Source of the DNA: Loigolactobacillus zhaoyuanensis
GTDB lineage: Bacteria > Bacillota > Bacilli > Lactobacillales > Lactobacillaceae
Direction of reading: 5' to 3'
DNA length: 64,000 bases
Assembly (NCBI RefSeq): GCF_003946385.1
Contig: NZ_RHOE01000006.1
Location: forward strand, 1-64,000
The notes below the pieces were generated by a model. That model saw nothing but the letters and a program-made list of their open reading frames with translations. It searched no databases and was not told the DNA's origin. Below are positions 1 through 9,357 of the stretch, one piece after another. Positions within the stretch are counted from its first letter, which is position 1, and every line of letters begins with the position of its first letter. Position numbers and translations under genes: made by a program.

Positions 1-98
1 TTGATCTGGTACTTTCTAGCAATCAATACAATCCCTAACGAAGAAGTGAGATAGTCTTGAACCACCTGCAGTTTAAACTGCTTAGTATATTTAGTCAT
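1..98 (-). CDS. Transposase OrfA, N-terminal fragment (runs off the left edge)
   Basis: Reading leftward from an ATG at 98 gives MTKYTKQFKLQVVQDYL, then SLG and IASKY-like residues. This is the typical opening of IS3/IS150 OrfA helix-turn-helix proteins, which bind the IS ends and are joined to OrfB by frameshifting. Only 32 residues are inside the window. The family call rests on this short motif; that it is a transposase start is fairly secure. Confidence 0.65.
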   Translation of the reverse strand, partial: MTKYTKQFKLQVVQDYLTSSLGIVLIARKYQI

Positions 99-103
99 AG
101 TAA

Positions 104-141
104 AACCCCCGGTATTGGATTCTGGTCCAATACCGGGGGTT
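104..141. repeat. Perfect 16-bp inverted repeat at the IS end
   Basis: AACCCCCGGTATTGGA at 104-119 is perfectly complementary to 126-141, with a 6-nt loop. It lies between the transposase start and the outer IS boundary. It probably combines the terminal repeat with a hairpin that would block translation or transcription entering from flanking DNA, as in several IS families (inference). Confidence 0.75.
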
Positions 142-143
142 CA

Positions 144-1314
144 CTTCAAAAATTGATCAAATCAGCTATCATTTTTTTATTCCGAATCAACTGCTTGCTA
201 GCAACAAACTACGGCTGACTTTTGGCAAGTTTTTGCTAAGCAAGTTCGGGTACCGGCATCGACAGTAGCGGTAACAATTTATCCAACTGAGGTTAGTCGT
301 GTAGGTCGCTTAGTTGCTTTTACTTTAGCGGCCGAAGTCACCGATAATGCAGGACGTAAAACGGTTCTGAAATTGCCGTTAGAACGGCGACAATTATTAT
401 TAAACGCTGACCAAAATGAAGTGGTCGATCTAGCACAGATCACTGAAGATCCCGTGATTTTAAAAGCATTAAAGCTGCAACTTTTCAATGATTACTTGCA
501 CCTTGTTCAACCACAACCAGCGGATTTAGAACAAACTAGGCAGGATTTTATGGCGCGACCGTTAAGTTCTTGGCTGGCAATTAAACATCAGCAATTAATT
601 TTTTATGTGTTGGCTGCCAATCAACCGCCGCTGGCATTGCCAATCAATTTTACTGATCTGCGTTATTTTCTGCCAGCAGACTGGGGTGTTACCACTCCTA
701 TAGCAGCTACAAGTAAGCAAGTGGCATTGACCTTTGATGATGGTCCTAATCCTAATACGACGCCACAGGTTTTACGAATTTTAGCACAGGCCCAGATTCA
801 GGCGACTTTTTTCATGGTCGGCACGAATGTTACAGCCTACCCACAGTTGGCTAAACAAGTGGCAGATGCAGGTCATGTGATTGGGAATCACACGTATGAT
901 CATCCATTGTTGACAAGTTTGGGGACAACACAAGTGGCACAGGAATTGGCGCTGACCGATGTAGCAATTTATCAGGCAACTGGAAAATGGCCTAAAATAG
1001 TGCGGCCGCCGTATGGCAGTATTAATCGTGTAACTGCAGCCATTGCTGATCGGCCGCTCATTCAATGGACAGTTGACAGTGAGGACTGGAAGAGTCAAAA
1101 CGCCACAACCATTTTAAATGTGATCCAGCAAACCACTGATCCTGGCGCGATTATTTTGCTCCATGATATTCAACCGGCGACGGTAGCAGCATTGCCCAAT
1201 ATAATCAGTTATTTGCGTTTACAAGGTTATCAATTTGTCAGCATCGATGATCTTATTGCACAACCGTTATTAAGCCAATGGCAGTATTTTGGCGCTGGAG
1301 ATCAGCGTGGGTAA
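144..1314 (+). pseudogene. Polysaccharide (peptidoglycan) deacetylase, 5'-truncated by IS and frameshifted
   Basis: The C-terminal NodB deacetylase domain is intact: TFDDGP (metal Asp), GNHTYDHP (metal His pair), RPPYG, WTVDSEDW and ILLHDI all appear. Such enzymes remove acetyl groups from cell-wall GlcNAc. Upstream, protein-like sequence continues in the same frame back to 202, and from 146 to about 205 in another frame (SYHFFIPNQLL). No ATG, GTG or TTG occurs in frame from 202 until a TTG at 373, which has no ribosome binding site. The simplest reading is that the IS removed the signal/anchor region and a one-base indel near 203-214 broke what remained. A catalytic-domain-only product from TTG 373 would lack export signals. 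Confidence 0.7.
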
Positions 1315-1354
1315 TTAAAAAACATGTCCTGTAAAACGGACATGTTTTTTAATT
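1313..1354. terminator. Bidirectional terminator
   Basis: A perfect 17-bp stem (1313-1329 with 1338-1354) with an 8-nt loop carries A and T runs on both sides. It sits between the convergent deacetylase remnant and the YslB-family gene and overlaps the last codons of the latter. Confidence 0.85.
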
Positions 1355-1948
1355 ACGACTGAACCAACCACGTTTATGGCGTTGGGTCCGTTTTGGCATT
1401 AAGTCACTAACGGGTGTATCACTAGCACTTGGATCAGTGGGTGTCTTTGCAGCTGACTTATCGGTACTCCCGAAATGATGTAACTGAATGGGCTGATCGA
1501 TCGTTGTCGCAGGAGGAACATCGGTATGATCAGTTTGAATGATGATCGTAATTTTATTGCGATCAAATTCTAGCTGTCCTTCAGCAATTGTATTGGTCAA
1601 CTGCTGGATCTGTTGAGCAATAAAGCCGGTCTCAAGTTGGAAATCAGCTTGGCTAAAAGCTTTTTGGCGGCGTTCAATTTGTTGGCCATCAAGTTGATAG
1701 ATATAACGATTTTTAGTTTGCTGGCTTAAGGTCAATTCACCAAAATTAAATTGCGCAAAAAAAGTTGGTAGATCTTCTAGCTGACTGAGTGGTAGCCGTC
1801 GTGCCAAATCTTTACCAGCCCAATATAAGATGCCTGGGGCTTCCTGTCCTAATAGATCGGGTAATAAAATATCACGCAATAATTCGTAGCCGAGTGTTTC
1901 CGGCGTAGACACTGCCCGCAATAAACTTTCATAATGATTCTCTGGCAT
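1349..1948 (-). CDS. YslB-family (DUF2507) protein
   Basis: The 199-residue protein begins MPENHYESLLRAV and contains LGYELLRDILLPDLLG and ILYWAGKDLARR, typical of the YslB/DUF2507 family found near racE in Bacilli. Its biochemical role is unknown. The start at 1948 is preferred over an upstream in-frame ATG because GAGGTGATC lies 7 nt before it. The last 55 residues are a Thr/Asp/Pro-rich linker ending in a basic segment (RTQRHKRGW), longer than I expect for the core family. It is divergently arranged with racE; a TATAAT-like -10 lies at 1980-1985. Confidence 0.75.
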   Translation of the reverse strand: MPENHYESLLRAVSTPETLGYELLRDILLPDLLGQEAPGILYWAGKDLARRLPLSQLEDLPTFFAQFNFGELTLSQQTKNRYIYQLDGQQIERRQKAFSQADFQLETGFIAQQIQQLTNTIAEGQLEFDRNKITIIIQTDHTDVPPATTIDQPIQLHHFGSTDKSAAKTPTDPSASDTPVSDLMPKRTQRHKRGWFSRN

Positions 1949-2159
1949 AAGCCTGATCACCTCATTTTTCTTCCTTATCATTATAGCAAAGATTATTGTG
2001 CTTAGCGGGTGTCGGGTAAATAATTATTAAAAATTGGATAACCTAGTCTATTCACTTGAACTTAGTTGCAAAAAAGGCGAAAATCATAGATAAGGGTAAT
2101 AGTGAGCTGATCAGTTGATCGATCAGCGTGCGCTAGTTTGTACAGAAAGAGGAAAATAA

Positions 2160-3005
2160 ATGGTGAATGTACAACAAGGTATTGGTTACATGGATTCAGG
2201 CGTGGGCGGCCTGACCGTGGTTAAAGAAGCCTTACGACAACTACCAAATGAACGGGTGATTTTTATCGGCGACACCGCGCGCAATCCCTATGGACCACGT
2301 CCGGCTGCCCAAGTTAAGGCGTTCACTTGGCAGATGACTAATTTTTTGCTCAGTAAAAAAGTTAAGATGATCGTTATTGCTTGTAATACTGCGACGGCTG
2401 CTGCATTACCAGAAATTCAAGCGGCGTTAGATATTCCAGTTATCGGTGTGATCGTTGCTGGCAGTCAAGCTGCGATCAAAGCCACTAAAAATGAAAAAGT
2501 CGGTGTGATCGGTACAATTGGCACAATTAAAAGCCATGCTTATCCCCAAGCGATTCAACGGCAGGCCCCACAAGTCGAAGTGACTGGCGTTGCTTGTCCT
2601 AAATTTGTGCCGTTGGTCGAAAGTGATGAATATCAGTCAGCAGTGGCTAAGAAAGTGGTTGCCGAATCGTTAGAACCATTCGATAATCGTGATATTGATA
2701 CTTTAATTTTAGGTTGCACGCATTATCCAATCATTCGTCATTTGATTCAAAATCGAATCGGTGATCAGGTCACGTTGATCGATTCTGGTGCTGAAACGGT
2801 CAATCAAGTATCAGCCTTACTTGAGTTTGACCAATTAGCAGCGGCACCAGCTAGCCAGCCGCAACATGAATTTTACACCACCGGTAATCCTAACATGTTT
2901 CAGCGAATCGCCGGTGATTGGCTAGAATTAACTGATTTGGATGTGCGCCATATTGATTTAGAAGAACTTATTAAACATAGCGAGGTTAAGCATGCAAAGA
3001 AATAA
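2160..3005 (+). CDS. racE: Glutamate racemase
   Basis: This enzyme converts L-glutamate to D-glutamate for peptidoglycan. The 281-residue product has the N-terminal [11 protein letters not shown] motif, the first catalytic cysteine in ACNTATA (Cys75) and the second in GCTHYPI near residue 186. No cofactor site is expected. Length is normal for MurI/RacE. The ATG follows AGAGGAAAATAA. It overlaps the next gene by 14 bases, so the two are translationally coupled at the head of a cell-wall operon. Confidence 0.95.
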   Translation: MVNVQQGIGYMDSGVGGLTVVKEALRQLPNERVIFIGDTARNPYGPRPAAQVKAFTWQMTNFLLSKKVKMIVIACNTATAAALPEIQAALDIPVIGVIVAGSQAAIKATKNEKVGVIGTIGTIKSHAYPQAIQRQAPQVEVTGVACPKFVPLVESDEYQSAVAKKVVAESLEPFDNRDIDTLILGCTHYPIIRHLIQNRIGDQVTLIDSGAETVNQVSALLEFDQLAAAPASQPQHEFYTTGNPNMFQRIAGDWLELTDLDVRHIDLEELIKHSEVKHAKK

Positions 3006-4350
3006 TGATCGTGGCACCGCAGAATTGCGGCCATTTGAGATAACTGCCAACTATTTAAAAAATCCAGAAGGTTCCGTTTTAATGACTTTAGGCGCGACTA
3101 AAATAATTTGTAACGTCAGCGTTGAGGATAATCGACCACCTTTTTTACGTGATACGGATAAAGGCTGGATCAGTGCTGAATATAGTATGTTACCTCGGGC
3201 AACCAAGGAACGAACACGGCGCGAAGCAACTAAAGGGCGCCAAACTGGTCGGACGATCGAAATTCAACGCTTGATTGGGCGCGCATTGCGGGCAGTAGTT
3301 GATTTGGAAAAATTAGGACCACGCTCGTTGGTTGTCGATTGTGATGTAATTCAAGCCGACGGTGGTACGCGGACCGCAAGTATCACCGGCGCTTTTTTTG
3401 CATTAAAATTAGCGCTAGCCAAATTGGTGACTGACAAAGTGTTGACCGTCAATCCATTGAAGGATGATCTAGCAGCGATCAGCGTCGGTATTTTACCAGA
3501 AATCGGTCCGGTACTGGATTTAGAAGCTAGTGAAGATCAACAAGCCTTAGTGGACATGAATATGGTGATGACGGGCCATGGTGAGTTTATTGAGTTACAA
3601 GGTACCGGTGAAGAAGCCACTTTTTCTGGGAGTGAACTGAATGAATTATTGTATTTAGGGACGCAAGGCATTGAGCAATTGATCACCGCACAGCGTTATC
3701 AGTTTGACAAGTTGCAGCATCCTTACGACACCACCATGTTGGCAGCTAACACGGTTGTTATTGCCACCCGTAATCCAGGTAAGGCCAGCGAATTTGCGGC
3801 GATGTTTGCGGCTGATGAGATTCAAGTGAAGACGTTAAGCGATTTTCCGGACTTACCAGAAATTGAAGAAACCGGTAAAACTTTTGCGGAAAATGCTAGT
3901 TTAAAAGCGGATACGATTGCCCGACTACTGAATTTACCAGTGTTAGCTGATGATTCTGGCTTGCAGGTAGCGGCTTTACATGGTCGGCCAGGTATTTATT
4001 CGGCGCGGTACGCCGGTGATCATAATGATGCTGCCAATAATGCGAAACTATTGTACGAATTGAGCGGTATCCCGCGGGAGGAGCGGCAGGCAACTTTCCA
4101 TACCACGTTAGTATTTGCTAAGCCTAACCAACCTGAAAAAGATTTAGTCGTTGATGGCGAGGTCAATGGCTATATTCTAGGTATTCCCCGCGGTGACAAT
4201 GGTTTTGGCTATGATCCATTATTTTTAGTGCCAGAATTAGATAAAAGTTTGGCTGAACTAACTGCTGCCGAGAAGAATGAAGTCAGTCATCGGGGCAATG
4301 CATTACGCAACTTAGAAAAAGTATGGCGCGACTGGCTTAAACAAGATTAG
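2992..4350 (+). CDS. rph: Fused ribonuclease PH / XTP-dITP diphosphatase (RdgB/HAM1)
   Basis: One 452-residue chain carries two enzymes. Residues 1 to about 245 are RNase PH, the phosphorolytic 3' trimming enzyme for tRNA, with [20 protein letters not shown] and [12 protein letters not shown]. Residues 252-452 are a HAM1/RdgB pyrophosphatase that removes inosine and xanthosine triphosphates, with [33 protein letters not shown] and SHRGNAL. The fusion is known in several lactobacilli. A second, stand-alone HAM1-like gene lies at 10651. Ribosomes reach this start while still on racE. Confidence 0.93.
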   Translation: MQRNNDRGTAELRPFEITANYLKNPEGSVLMTLGATKIICNVSVEDNRPPFLRDTDKGWISAEYSMLPRATKERTRREATKGRQTGRTIEIQRLIGRALRAVVDLEKLGPRSLVVDCDVIQADGGTRTASITGAFFALKLALAKLVTDKVLTVNPLKDDLAAISVGILPEIGPVLDLEASEDQQALVDMNMVMTGHGEFIELQGTGEEATFSGSELNELLYLGTQGIEQLITAQRYQFDKLQHPYDTTMLAANTVVIATRNPGKASEFAAMFAADEIQVKTLSDFPDLPEIEETGKTFAENASLKADTIARLLNLPVLADDSGLQVAALHGRPGIYSARYAGDHNDAANNAKLLYELSGIPREERQATFHTTLVFAKPNQPEKDLVVDGEVNGYILGIPRGDNGFGYDPLFLVPELDKSLAELTAAEKNEVSHRGNALRNLEKVWRDWLKQD

Positions 4351-4365
4351 TACGGAGGTGCTGCA

Positions 4366-4818
4366 TTGATAAGTCAACCAATTCTAGATATTTTATTGAA
4401 AAACAAAGCCCATTTTTTGATCCCAGCTGAAAAGGTGGCCAATGTACAGGTCGATAACAACCTAAATCATGCTTTTTTAGTTTTAACGAAGGTGCGTTAC
4501 GCTAAAATTCCGGTAATCGATAATAAGTCAAAATTTATTGGATTGCTCTCATTACCGATGATCACAGAGACAATGTTAGGCCGCGATGATTTTGATCTTA
4601 GCCAGTTAAATAAGCTTTGTGTAGGTGATGTTTGCGAAAAAGACGTAACAACAGTTGAAAACCCATACGATATTGAGTTAATATTACATTTATTAGTGGA
4701 TGATCCTTTCTTACCGGTGGTCAGTCGCGAGGGCGATTTTACGGGCATAGTGACGCGGCGGGAAATCATGAAGAGCGTGAACTATTTAGCGCATAATTTT
4801 GAGCCGGTCATCCGCTAA
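4366..4818 (+). CDS. cbpB: CBS-pair protein, CbpB/DarB-like c-di-AMP receptor
   Basis: A 150-residue protein made almost entirely of two CBS motifs (YAKIPVIDNKSKFIGLLSL and FLPVVSREGDFTGIVTRRE). It resembles CbpB/DarB (YkuL), which in Listeria and Bacillus binds c-di-AMP and, when free, signals to the (p)ppGpp synthetase Rel. The TTG start follows a strong GGAGGTG. It sits 15 nt after the fusion gene and 42 nt before dapH. Bacillus also places ykuL near dapH/dapL, which supports the orthology. The ligand is inferred. Confidence 0.8.
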   Translation: MISQPILDILLKNKAHFLIPAEKVANVQVDNNLNHAFLVLTKVRYAKIPVIDNKSKFIGLLSLPMITETMLGRDDFDLSQLNKLCVGDVCEKDVTTVENPYDIELILHLLVDDPFLPVVSREGDFTGIVTRREIMKSVNYLAHNFEPVIR

Positions 4819-4860
4819 ACGAGAGTGAAAAATGATAAATTATGGAGAGGTGTGTGTGAT

Positions 4861-5562
4861 ATGGATGCAAATGAAATCATCCGTTTCATCAGTGAAGCAA
4901 AGAAGCAAACCCCAGTTAAAGTTTATGTGAAGGGGCAGTTAGAGCAGTTAACAATTCCCACATCGATCCAAACTTTTTTTGAAGCACATAGTGGCGTCTT
5001 ATTCGGTGATTGGGCCAATGTTGAGCCTTTCTTGACCGCAAACAAAAAGTCCATTAGCGAATATCGGGTTGAAAATGAAGCTCGTAATTCAGCAGTACCA
5101 ATGGTCGATTTAAAACAATTTAATGCGCGAATCGAGCCAGGCGCCTTTATCCGTGATCAAGTCGAGATCCACGACAACGCGGTGATCATGATGGGTGCGG
5201 TGATTAATATTGGCGCTGTAGTCGGTTCGGGCTCAATGATCGATATGGGTGCCGTGCTTGGTGGCCGGGCAACAGTAGGCAAGAATGCTCATATCGGTGC
5301 TGGTGCGGTGTTGGCCGGCGTTGTTGAGCCCCCTTCAGCGCAACCAGTTGTCGTTGAGGATGATGCGCTGATCGGTGCAAACGCAGTGGTTTTGGAAGGT
5401 ATCCGTGTTGGTAAAGGTGCAGTGGTGGCCGCGGGGGCGATCGTCACTAAAGATGTTGCACCTTATACTGTCGTGGCCGGTGTTCCTGCGCGTAAAATCA
5501 AAGATATTGATGATAAAACGCGTAGCAAAACTGAAATTCTTGACGCACTGCGACAATTATAG
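4861..5562 (+). CDS. dapH: Tetrahydrodipicolinate N-acetyltransferase
   Basis: This enzyme acetylates 2,3,4,5-tetrahydrodipicolinate, the committing step of the acetylase branch to meso-DAP and lysine. The 233 residues have an N-terminal helical region and a left-handed beta-helix of hexapeptide repeats (about 95-210: [39 protein letters not shown]). The start at MDANEII is chosen because GAGAGGTGTGTG lies just upstream. It is followed after 14 nt by the matching deacetylase gene. Confidence 0.93.
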   Translation: MDANEIIRFISEAKKQTPVKVYVKGQLEQLTIPTSIQTFFEAHSGVLFGDWANVEPFLTANKKSISEYRVENEARNSAVPMVDLKQFNARIEPGAFIRDQVEIHDNAVIMMGAVINIGAVVGSGSMIDMGAVLGGRATVGKNAHIGAGAVLAGVVEPPSAQPVVVEDDALIGANAVVLEGIRVGKGAVVAAGAIVTKDVAPYTVVAGVPARKIKDIDDKTRSKTEILDALRQL

Positions 5563-5576
5563 ACCGAGGCGCGTAA

Positions 5577-6716
5577 ATGACTTTAGCAACCAGCGAACTA
5601 ACTAAAATTTATCAAGACTTACACCAAATCCCTGAAATTGGCTTAAAAGAGTTTAAAACGCAAGCCTATTTACTGGCAGTGATCGCCAAGCTGCCCCAGA
5701 CTTGGTTGACCGTAAAAACGGTTGATACTGCGACTTTGGTATTTATCAGCGGTCAGGATCCACACGCAACATTAGGCTGGCGCACGGACATTGATGCTTT
5801 ACCAGTGCAGGAACAAACGGCGCTTCCGTTTGCCTCAAAGCACGCGGGGATGATGCACGCATGCGGACATGACATGCACATGACGGTGGCGTTGGGTTTA
5901 TTATCCTATTTTGCCACGCAGCAACCTAAAAATAATATGCTTTTCTTATTCCAACCAGCTGAGGAGAATGCCAGTGGCGGCAAGCGCTTGTACGAAATGG
6001 GCGCCTTAACTGAATGGTTACCAGACGAAATTTATGGGTTACACATTAATCCACAGTTACCGACTGGTGCTATTGGTTGCCGTCAAGGAACTTTATTCGC
6101 TGGTACTTGTGAAATTCATGCTCATTTTAGTGGCAAAAGTGGACACGCTGCCTATCCGCATTTAGCTAATGATATGGTGGTGGCCGGTGCCCAGTTTGTT
6201 AATCAAATTCAAACGATCGTCAGCCGTAACGTCGATCCGATTCAAAGCGGTGTTGTTACTTTAGGCCAATTTCACGCCGGAACTATTGGTAATGTGATCA
6301 GTGGGAGTGCCCAAATCGATGGTACGATTCGGGCGTTGACGCAAGTAATGAATCAACACATTCAGCAACGGGTACGGACGATTGCGGAAGGAATTGCCTT
6401 AAGTTACGATTGCGAAGTAGATTTAGATTTACATCAGGGTGGTTATTACCCAGTCGAAAATGATCCGGCGACCACTGCAGCGTTTATCAAAACAATGCAA
6501 GCTGATCCAACGATTGATTACGTTGAAACTGAGCCAGCCATGACAGGTGAAGATTTTGGCTTTTTGATTTCTAAAATCCACGGCACAATGTTTTGGCTAG
6601 GCGTTGACCAACCATACCAACTACATTCAGAACATCTGGTGCCACATGTGGGTGCGATAGAAAAAGGCGTGTACGCCATGACCACTTATTTTAAGCAGCG
6701 CGATGCTGAATTGTAA
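5577..6716 (+). CDS. dapL: N-acetyldiaminopimelate deacetylase
   Basis: An M20-family metallopeptidase-fold protein of 379 residues. Metal and catalytic motifs are visible: HACGHDMHM, QPAEE, and GLHINPQLPTG followed by the dimerisation lid domain (about 175-290) with SGKSGHAAYPH. With dapH immediately upstream it most likely removes acetyl from N-acetyl-L,L-DAP rather than acting on peptides or hippurate. It is the last gene before a strong terminator. Confidence 0.9.
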   Translation: MTLATSELTKIYQDLHQIPEIGLKEFKTQAYLLAVIAKLPQTWLTVKTVDTATLVFISGQDPHATLGWRTDIDALPVQEQTALPFASKHAGMMHACGHDMHMTVALGLLSYFATQQPKNNMLFLFQPAEENASGGKRLYEMGALTEWLPDEIYGLHINPQLPTGAIGCRQGTLFAGTCEIHAHFSGKSGHAAYPHLANDMVVAGAQFVNQIQTIVSRNVDPIQSGVVTLGQFHAGTIGNVISGSAQIDGTIRALTQVMNQHIQQRVRTIAEGIALSYDCEVDLDLHQGGYYPVENDPATTAAFIKTMQADPTIDYVETEPAMTGEDFGFLISKIHGTMFWLGVDQPYQLHSEHLVPHVGAIEKGVYAMTTYFKQRDAEL

Positions 6717-6720
6717 ACTT

Positions 6721-6749
6721 AGGAGCGGAGAACATGGCCGCTCCTTTTT
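6721..6749 (+). terminator. Rho-independent terminator of the racE-dapL operon
   Basis: AGGAGCGG (6721-6728) pairs with CCGCTCCT (6738-6745) and is followed by T's. It begins 5 nt after the dapL stop. Confidence 0.9.
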
Positions 6750-6831
6750 GCTATACACGACAATTGTTTGACCTTGCTACCTTTTCTAGGTAAGATTGGG
6801 CTAATCAATTTAATAATGGAGGGTGATAAGC

Positions 6832-7941
6832 ATGCAATTGAGCCAACAATCATTAGCAACAACGACGCTGCCGGCACGATTGTTCAAATCAACCCTGATC
6901 ATGTTGGTGGCGGATGTCGACTTACCCGATGATCCAGCAGCACGGCAAGTCAATCATCAGCTGCAGATCACGTATTTATCGGCCCGTGCATTAGTGATCG
7001 ATAAGTATATATTGTTGGAATTAGAAAAATGGGTCGCAGCGGTCCAGCTCACCCCAATTGCACAAACTTACGTTACTGCTTTGCGTACTGCTGCGGACAC
7101 ACTGCGGCAGCGACGTTTATTCCACGCTCGCAAATACACACTGGACACACAAGTGAAAACTAGCGTCTATGGGATTCTAAATATTACTGATGATTCATTT
7201 TACGATGGTGGGCGCTATTTTACACCGGCTGCAGCAATTAAGCGGGCACAAGAAATGGTCGCTCAAGGCGCTGATGTACTAGAATTAGGCGGTCAATCTA
7301 CGCGTAAAGGTTATGTGGAATTAACGGCTGCAGAGGAGATTGCTCGCGTAGTGCCAGTACTTGAAGCAATTCGGCCAACAGTTGCTGTACCGATCGCGGT
7401 TGATACGTATAAATATGAAGTGGTCCGCGCCGTTTTGGCAGCGGGAGCAGACATTATCAATGATGTGCGACCACTGCAAGCTGACCCACGGATATTAGAA
7501 GCCATTGCGGCAGTGGATGCTGGCTTAGTTATTATGCATACGCAAAACGGTGATCAATACACTGATTTGGCCCAAGATATTCATGATTACTTTGCGACAG
7601 CAATCGATTTTGCCGGGCAATATGGAATTGAACGCCAACAACTGATACTTGATGTTGGGTTAGGCACTGTTTACGGGAAAAATTATGAACAAGAATATAG
7701 TTTATTGCGCGAATTAGATTACTTTAATGATTTAGGGGTGGCTACGTTGATCGCACCTTCGCGTAAAGGTTTTATCGGAACGTTACTGGATCTGCCAGTT
7801 GAAGAACGACTGGTGCCAACGATGGCAATATTTGCTAATTCAGCAGGCTTGGACGTTAATTTTATGCGTGCTCATGATATTGCTGAAACACGGTATACGC
7901 TAGGCATTATCGATAAAATCAAGCGTAGTTTTAGTCGCTAA
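6832..7941 (+). CDS. folP: Dihydropteroate synthase
   Basis: Joins the pterin pyrophosphate to p-aminobenzoate in folate synthesis, and is the sulfonamide target. The TIM-barrel core starts near residue 105 with VYGILNITDDSFYDGG and continues with LELGGQSTRKG, AVDTYK, IINDVR, LDVGLGT and APSRKGFIG. About 100 residues precede this core, longer than the roughly 270-residue bacterial enzyme; this N-terminal segment seems usual in lactobacilli but its role is unknown to me. The start at MQLSQQ follows GGAGGGTGATAAGC. First gene of the folate operon. Confidence 0.93.
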   Translation: MQLSQQSLATTTLPARLFKSTLIMLVADVDLPDDPAARQVNHQLQITYLSARALVIDKYILLELEKWVAAVQLTPIAQTYVTALRTAADTLRQRRLFHARKYTLDTQVKTSVYGILNITDDSFYDGGRYFTPAAAIKRAQEMVAQGADVLELGGQSTRKGYVELTAAEEIARVVPVLEAIRPTVAVPIAVDTYKYEVVRAVLAAGADIINDVRPLQADPRILEAIAAVDAGLVIMHTQNGDQYTDLAQDIHDYFATAIDFAGQYGIERQQLILDVGLGTVYGKNYEQEYSLLRELDYFNDLGVATLIAPSRKGFIGTLLDLPVEERLVPTMAIFANSAGLDVNFMRAHDIAETRYTLGIIDKIKRSFSR

Positions 7942-7955
7942 AATGGAGGATGGTC

Positions 7956-8315
7956 ATGGGTTTAATTAAAATAAATAATATCCAAGTTTACACTTATAAT
8001 GGTGTGTTGCCGGAAGAAAATCGCTTGGGCCAACGACTTGAAATTGACGTTGCCTTAACCGTACCCATCGAAAAATTAGGCACTAAGGATCAACTTGTGG
8101 CAACAGTCAACTATGCTAAAGTTTATGCAACGGTGACTGAAATTGCCCAGACACAACAATATCAATTGATTGAAAGCTTAGCTAACCACATTAGTCAGGA
8201 ACTATTAAAACAATATCAATTGGTTGAGTCAGTGAAATTACGAGTGCGTAAATATAGTGTACCAATCGCCGGTATATTTGATAACGTAGAGATCGAAGTG
8301 CAGGTGAATCGTTAA
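7956..8315 (+). CDS. folB: Dihydroneopterin aldolase
   Basis: Cleaves dihydroneopterin to 6-hydroxymethyl-dihydropterin and glycolaldehyde. The protein (119 residues from MGLIKINNI) has the family pattern GVLPEENRLGQRLEID, TVNYAKVY and ESLANHISQELL with a C-terminal VRKYSVPIAG. An ATG 6 nt earlier is too close to GGAGG, so 7956 is preferred. It ends in TAATG, sharing one base with folK. Confidence 0.92.
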   Translation: MGLIKINNIQVYTYNGVLPEENRLGQRLEIDVALTVPIEKLGTKDQLVATVNYAKVYATVTEIAQTQQYQLIESLANHISQELLKQYQLVESVKLRVRKYSVPIAGIFDNVEIEVQVNR

Positions 8316-8800
8316 TGCATCAGGTTTATTTAAGTATTGGTTCTAATATTGGTGATCGCAAAGCGCAGCTACAGCAAGCGATTATGGCACTTGAAAATGA
8401 ACCTGCGATTGAAGTGATCCAGGTTTCAAGTGTTTATGAAACTTCCCCAGTTGGTGGAGTGGTACAGGATGATTTTTATAATTGTGCAGTTCATCTAGCC
8501 ACCAGTTTGTCAGCAGCCGAGTTATTGAAAATTATTCAGCAAATTGAACAAAAGCAGAAGCGACGCCGATTGATCCATTGGGGGCCACGCACGATCGATC
8601 TGGATATTCTTTGGTATGATGATGCAACGATCGAAACTGCTAATTTAACGATTCCTCATCCAGAAATGGCTAAGCGAGCATTTGTTTTAGTGCCGCTACA
8701 GGAAATTACCAGTGGTCAGCAGCAACAAAAAATCGAGAAATTATTACAGGCGTTGCCCGCCGCTCAGCGGGTAACCAAGATTAAGGATGAGCAAGGATGA
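8315..8800 (+). CDS. folK: HPPK: 2-amino-4-hydroxy-6-hydroxymethyldihydropteridine pyrophosphokinase
   Basis: Transfers pyrophosphate from ATP to hydroxymethyl-dihydropterin, giving the folP substrate. 161 residues with YLSIGSNIGDR, VYETSPVGG, RLIHWGPRTIDLDILWYDD (the Asp pair binding magnesium) and IPHPEMAKRAFVLVPL. It overlaps folB by one base and folE by four (ATGA), so all three are translationally coupled. Confidence 0.95.
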   Translation: MHQVYLSIGSNIGDRKAQLQQAIMALENEPAIEVIQVSSVYETSPVGGVVQDDFYNCAVHLATSLSAAELLKIIQQIEQKQKRRRLIHWGPRTIDLDILWYDDATIETANLTIPHPEMAKRAFVLVPLQEITSGQQQQKIEKLLQALPAAQRVTKIKDEQG

Positions 8801-9357
8801 ATGATGAACAGAAGCAGCAGATTATTACAGCAGTGCAACAGATTTTATTAGCAGTCGGTGAGGATCCAGACCGGCCAGGATTAGTTGAGACACCAGAACG
8901 CGTAGCGCGGATGTACGCTGAAGTTTTTAGCTCGCTACAAGAACCTGAGTTTACTAATTACAAGCTATTTCAAACTGATAGTCATGCCGAAATGGTACTG
9001 GTTAAAGATATCCCATTTTATTCGATGTGTGAGCATCATTTATTACCATTTTTCGGCACGGCGCATATTGCCTATTTACCAACGGATGGTCAGATCATTG
9101 GTTTAAGCAAAATTGCTCGCTTAGTTGATTATGTTGCCCATAAGCCAAATGTACAAGAGCGGTTGACGTCACAATTAGTTGATGAATTACAGCGGATATT
9201 ACAGCCAAAAGGTATTGCAGTAGAACTGGAGGCACGGCATATGTGCATGGAAATGCGCGGCATTCAAAAGACGGGCAGTCAAACGGTGACGACTCGCTTT
9301 ACGGGTGATTTAAATGATCCAGTGCGGATCGCAGAATTTGAGCGGCGGTTGCGCTAA
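8797..9357 (+). CDS. folE: GTP cyclohydrolase I
   Basis: Makes dihydroneopterin triphosphate from GTP, the entry step of folate synthesis. 186 residues, near the usual length, with GLVETPERVARMY, FYSMCEHHLLPFFG (zinc Cys and His), IGLSKIARLVDYVAHKPNVQERLT and the second zinc cysteine in RHMCMEMRG. This is the zinc-dependent FolE type, not FolE2. Confidence 0.96.
   Translation: MNDEQKQQIITAVQQILLAVGEDPDRPGLVETPERVARMYAEVFSSLQEPEFTNYKLFQTDSHAEMVLVKDIPFYSMCEHHLLPFFGTAHIAYLPTDGQIIGLSKIARLVDYVAHKPNVQERLTSQLVDELQRILQPKGIAVELEARHMCMEMRGIQKTGSQTVTTRFTGDLNDPVRIAEFERRLR

Larger units (their letters stand above)
1..143 (-). mobile_element. Partial IS3-like insertion sequence (left part outside window)
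   Basis: The first 143 bases look like one end of an insertion sequence. A transposase start lies on the minus strand close to the edge, and a perfect 16-bp inverted repeat follows. Read on the minus strand the outer end begins TGAACCCCCGG, a TG...CA type terminus as in IS3-family elements. The rest of the element lies left of the window, so the second terminal repeat and target duplication cannot be checked. The boundary at 143 is inferred from where coding similarity of the disrupted deacetylase begins. Confidence 0.65.

Noticed and set aside
104-141. GC-rich hairpin near the left edge considered as a terminator of a host gene
   Set aside because: It fits the IS end, and no gene runs into it from the right.
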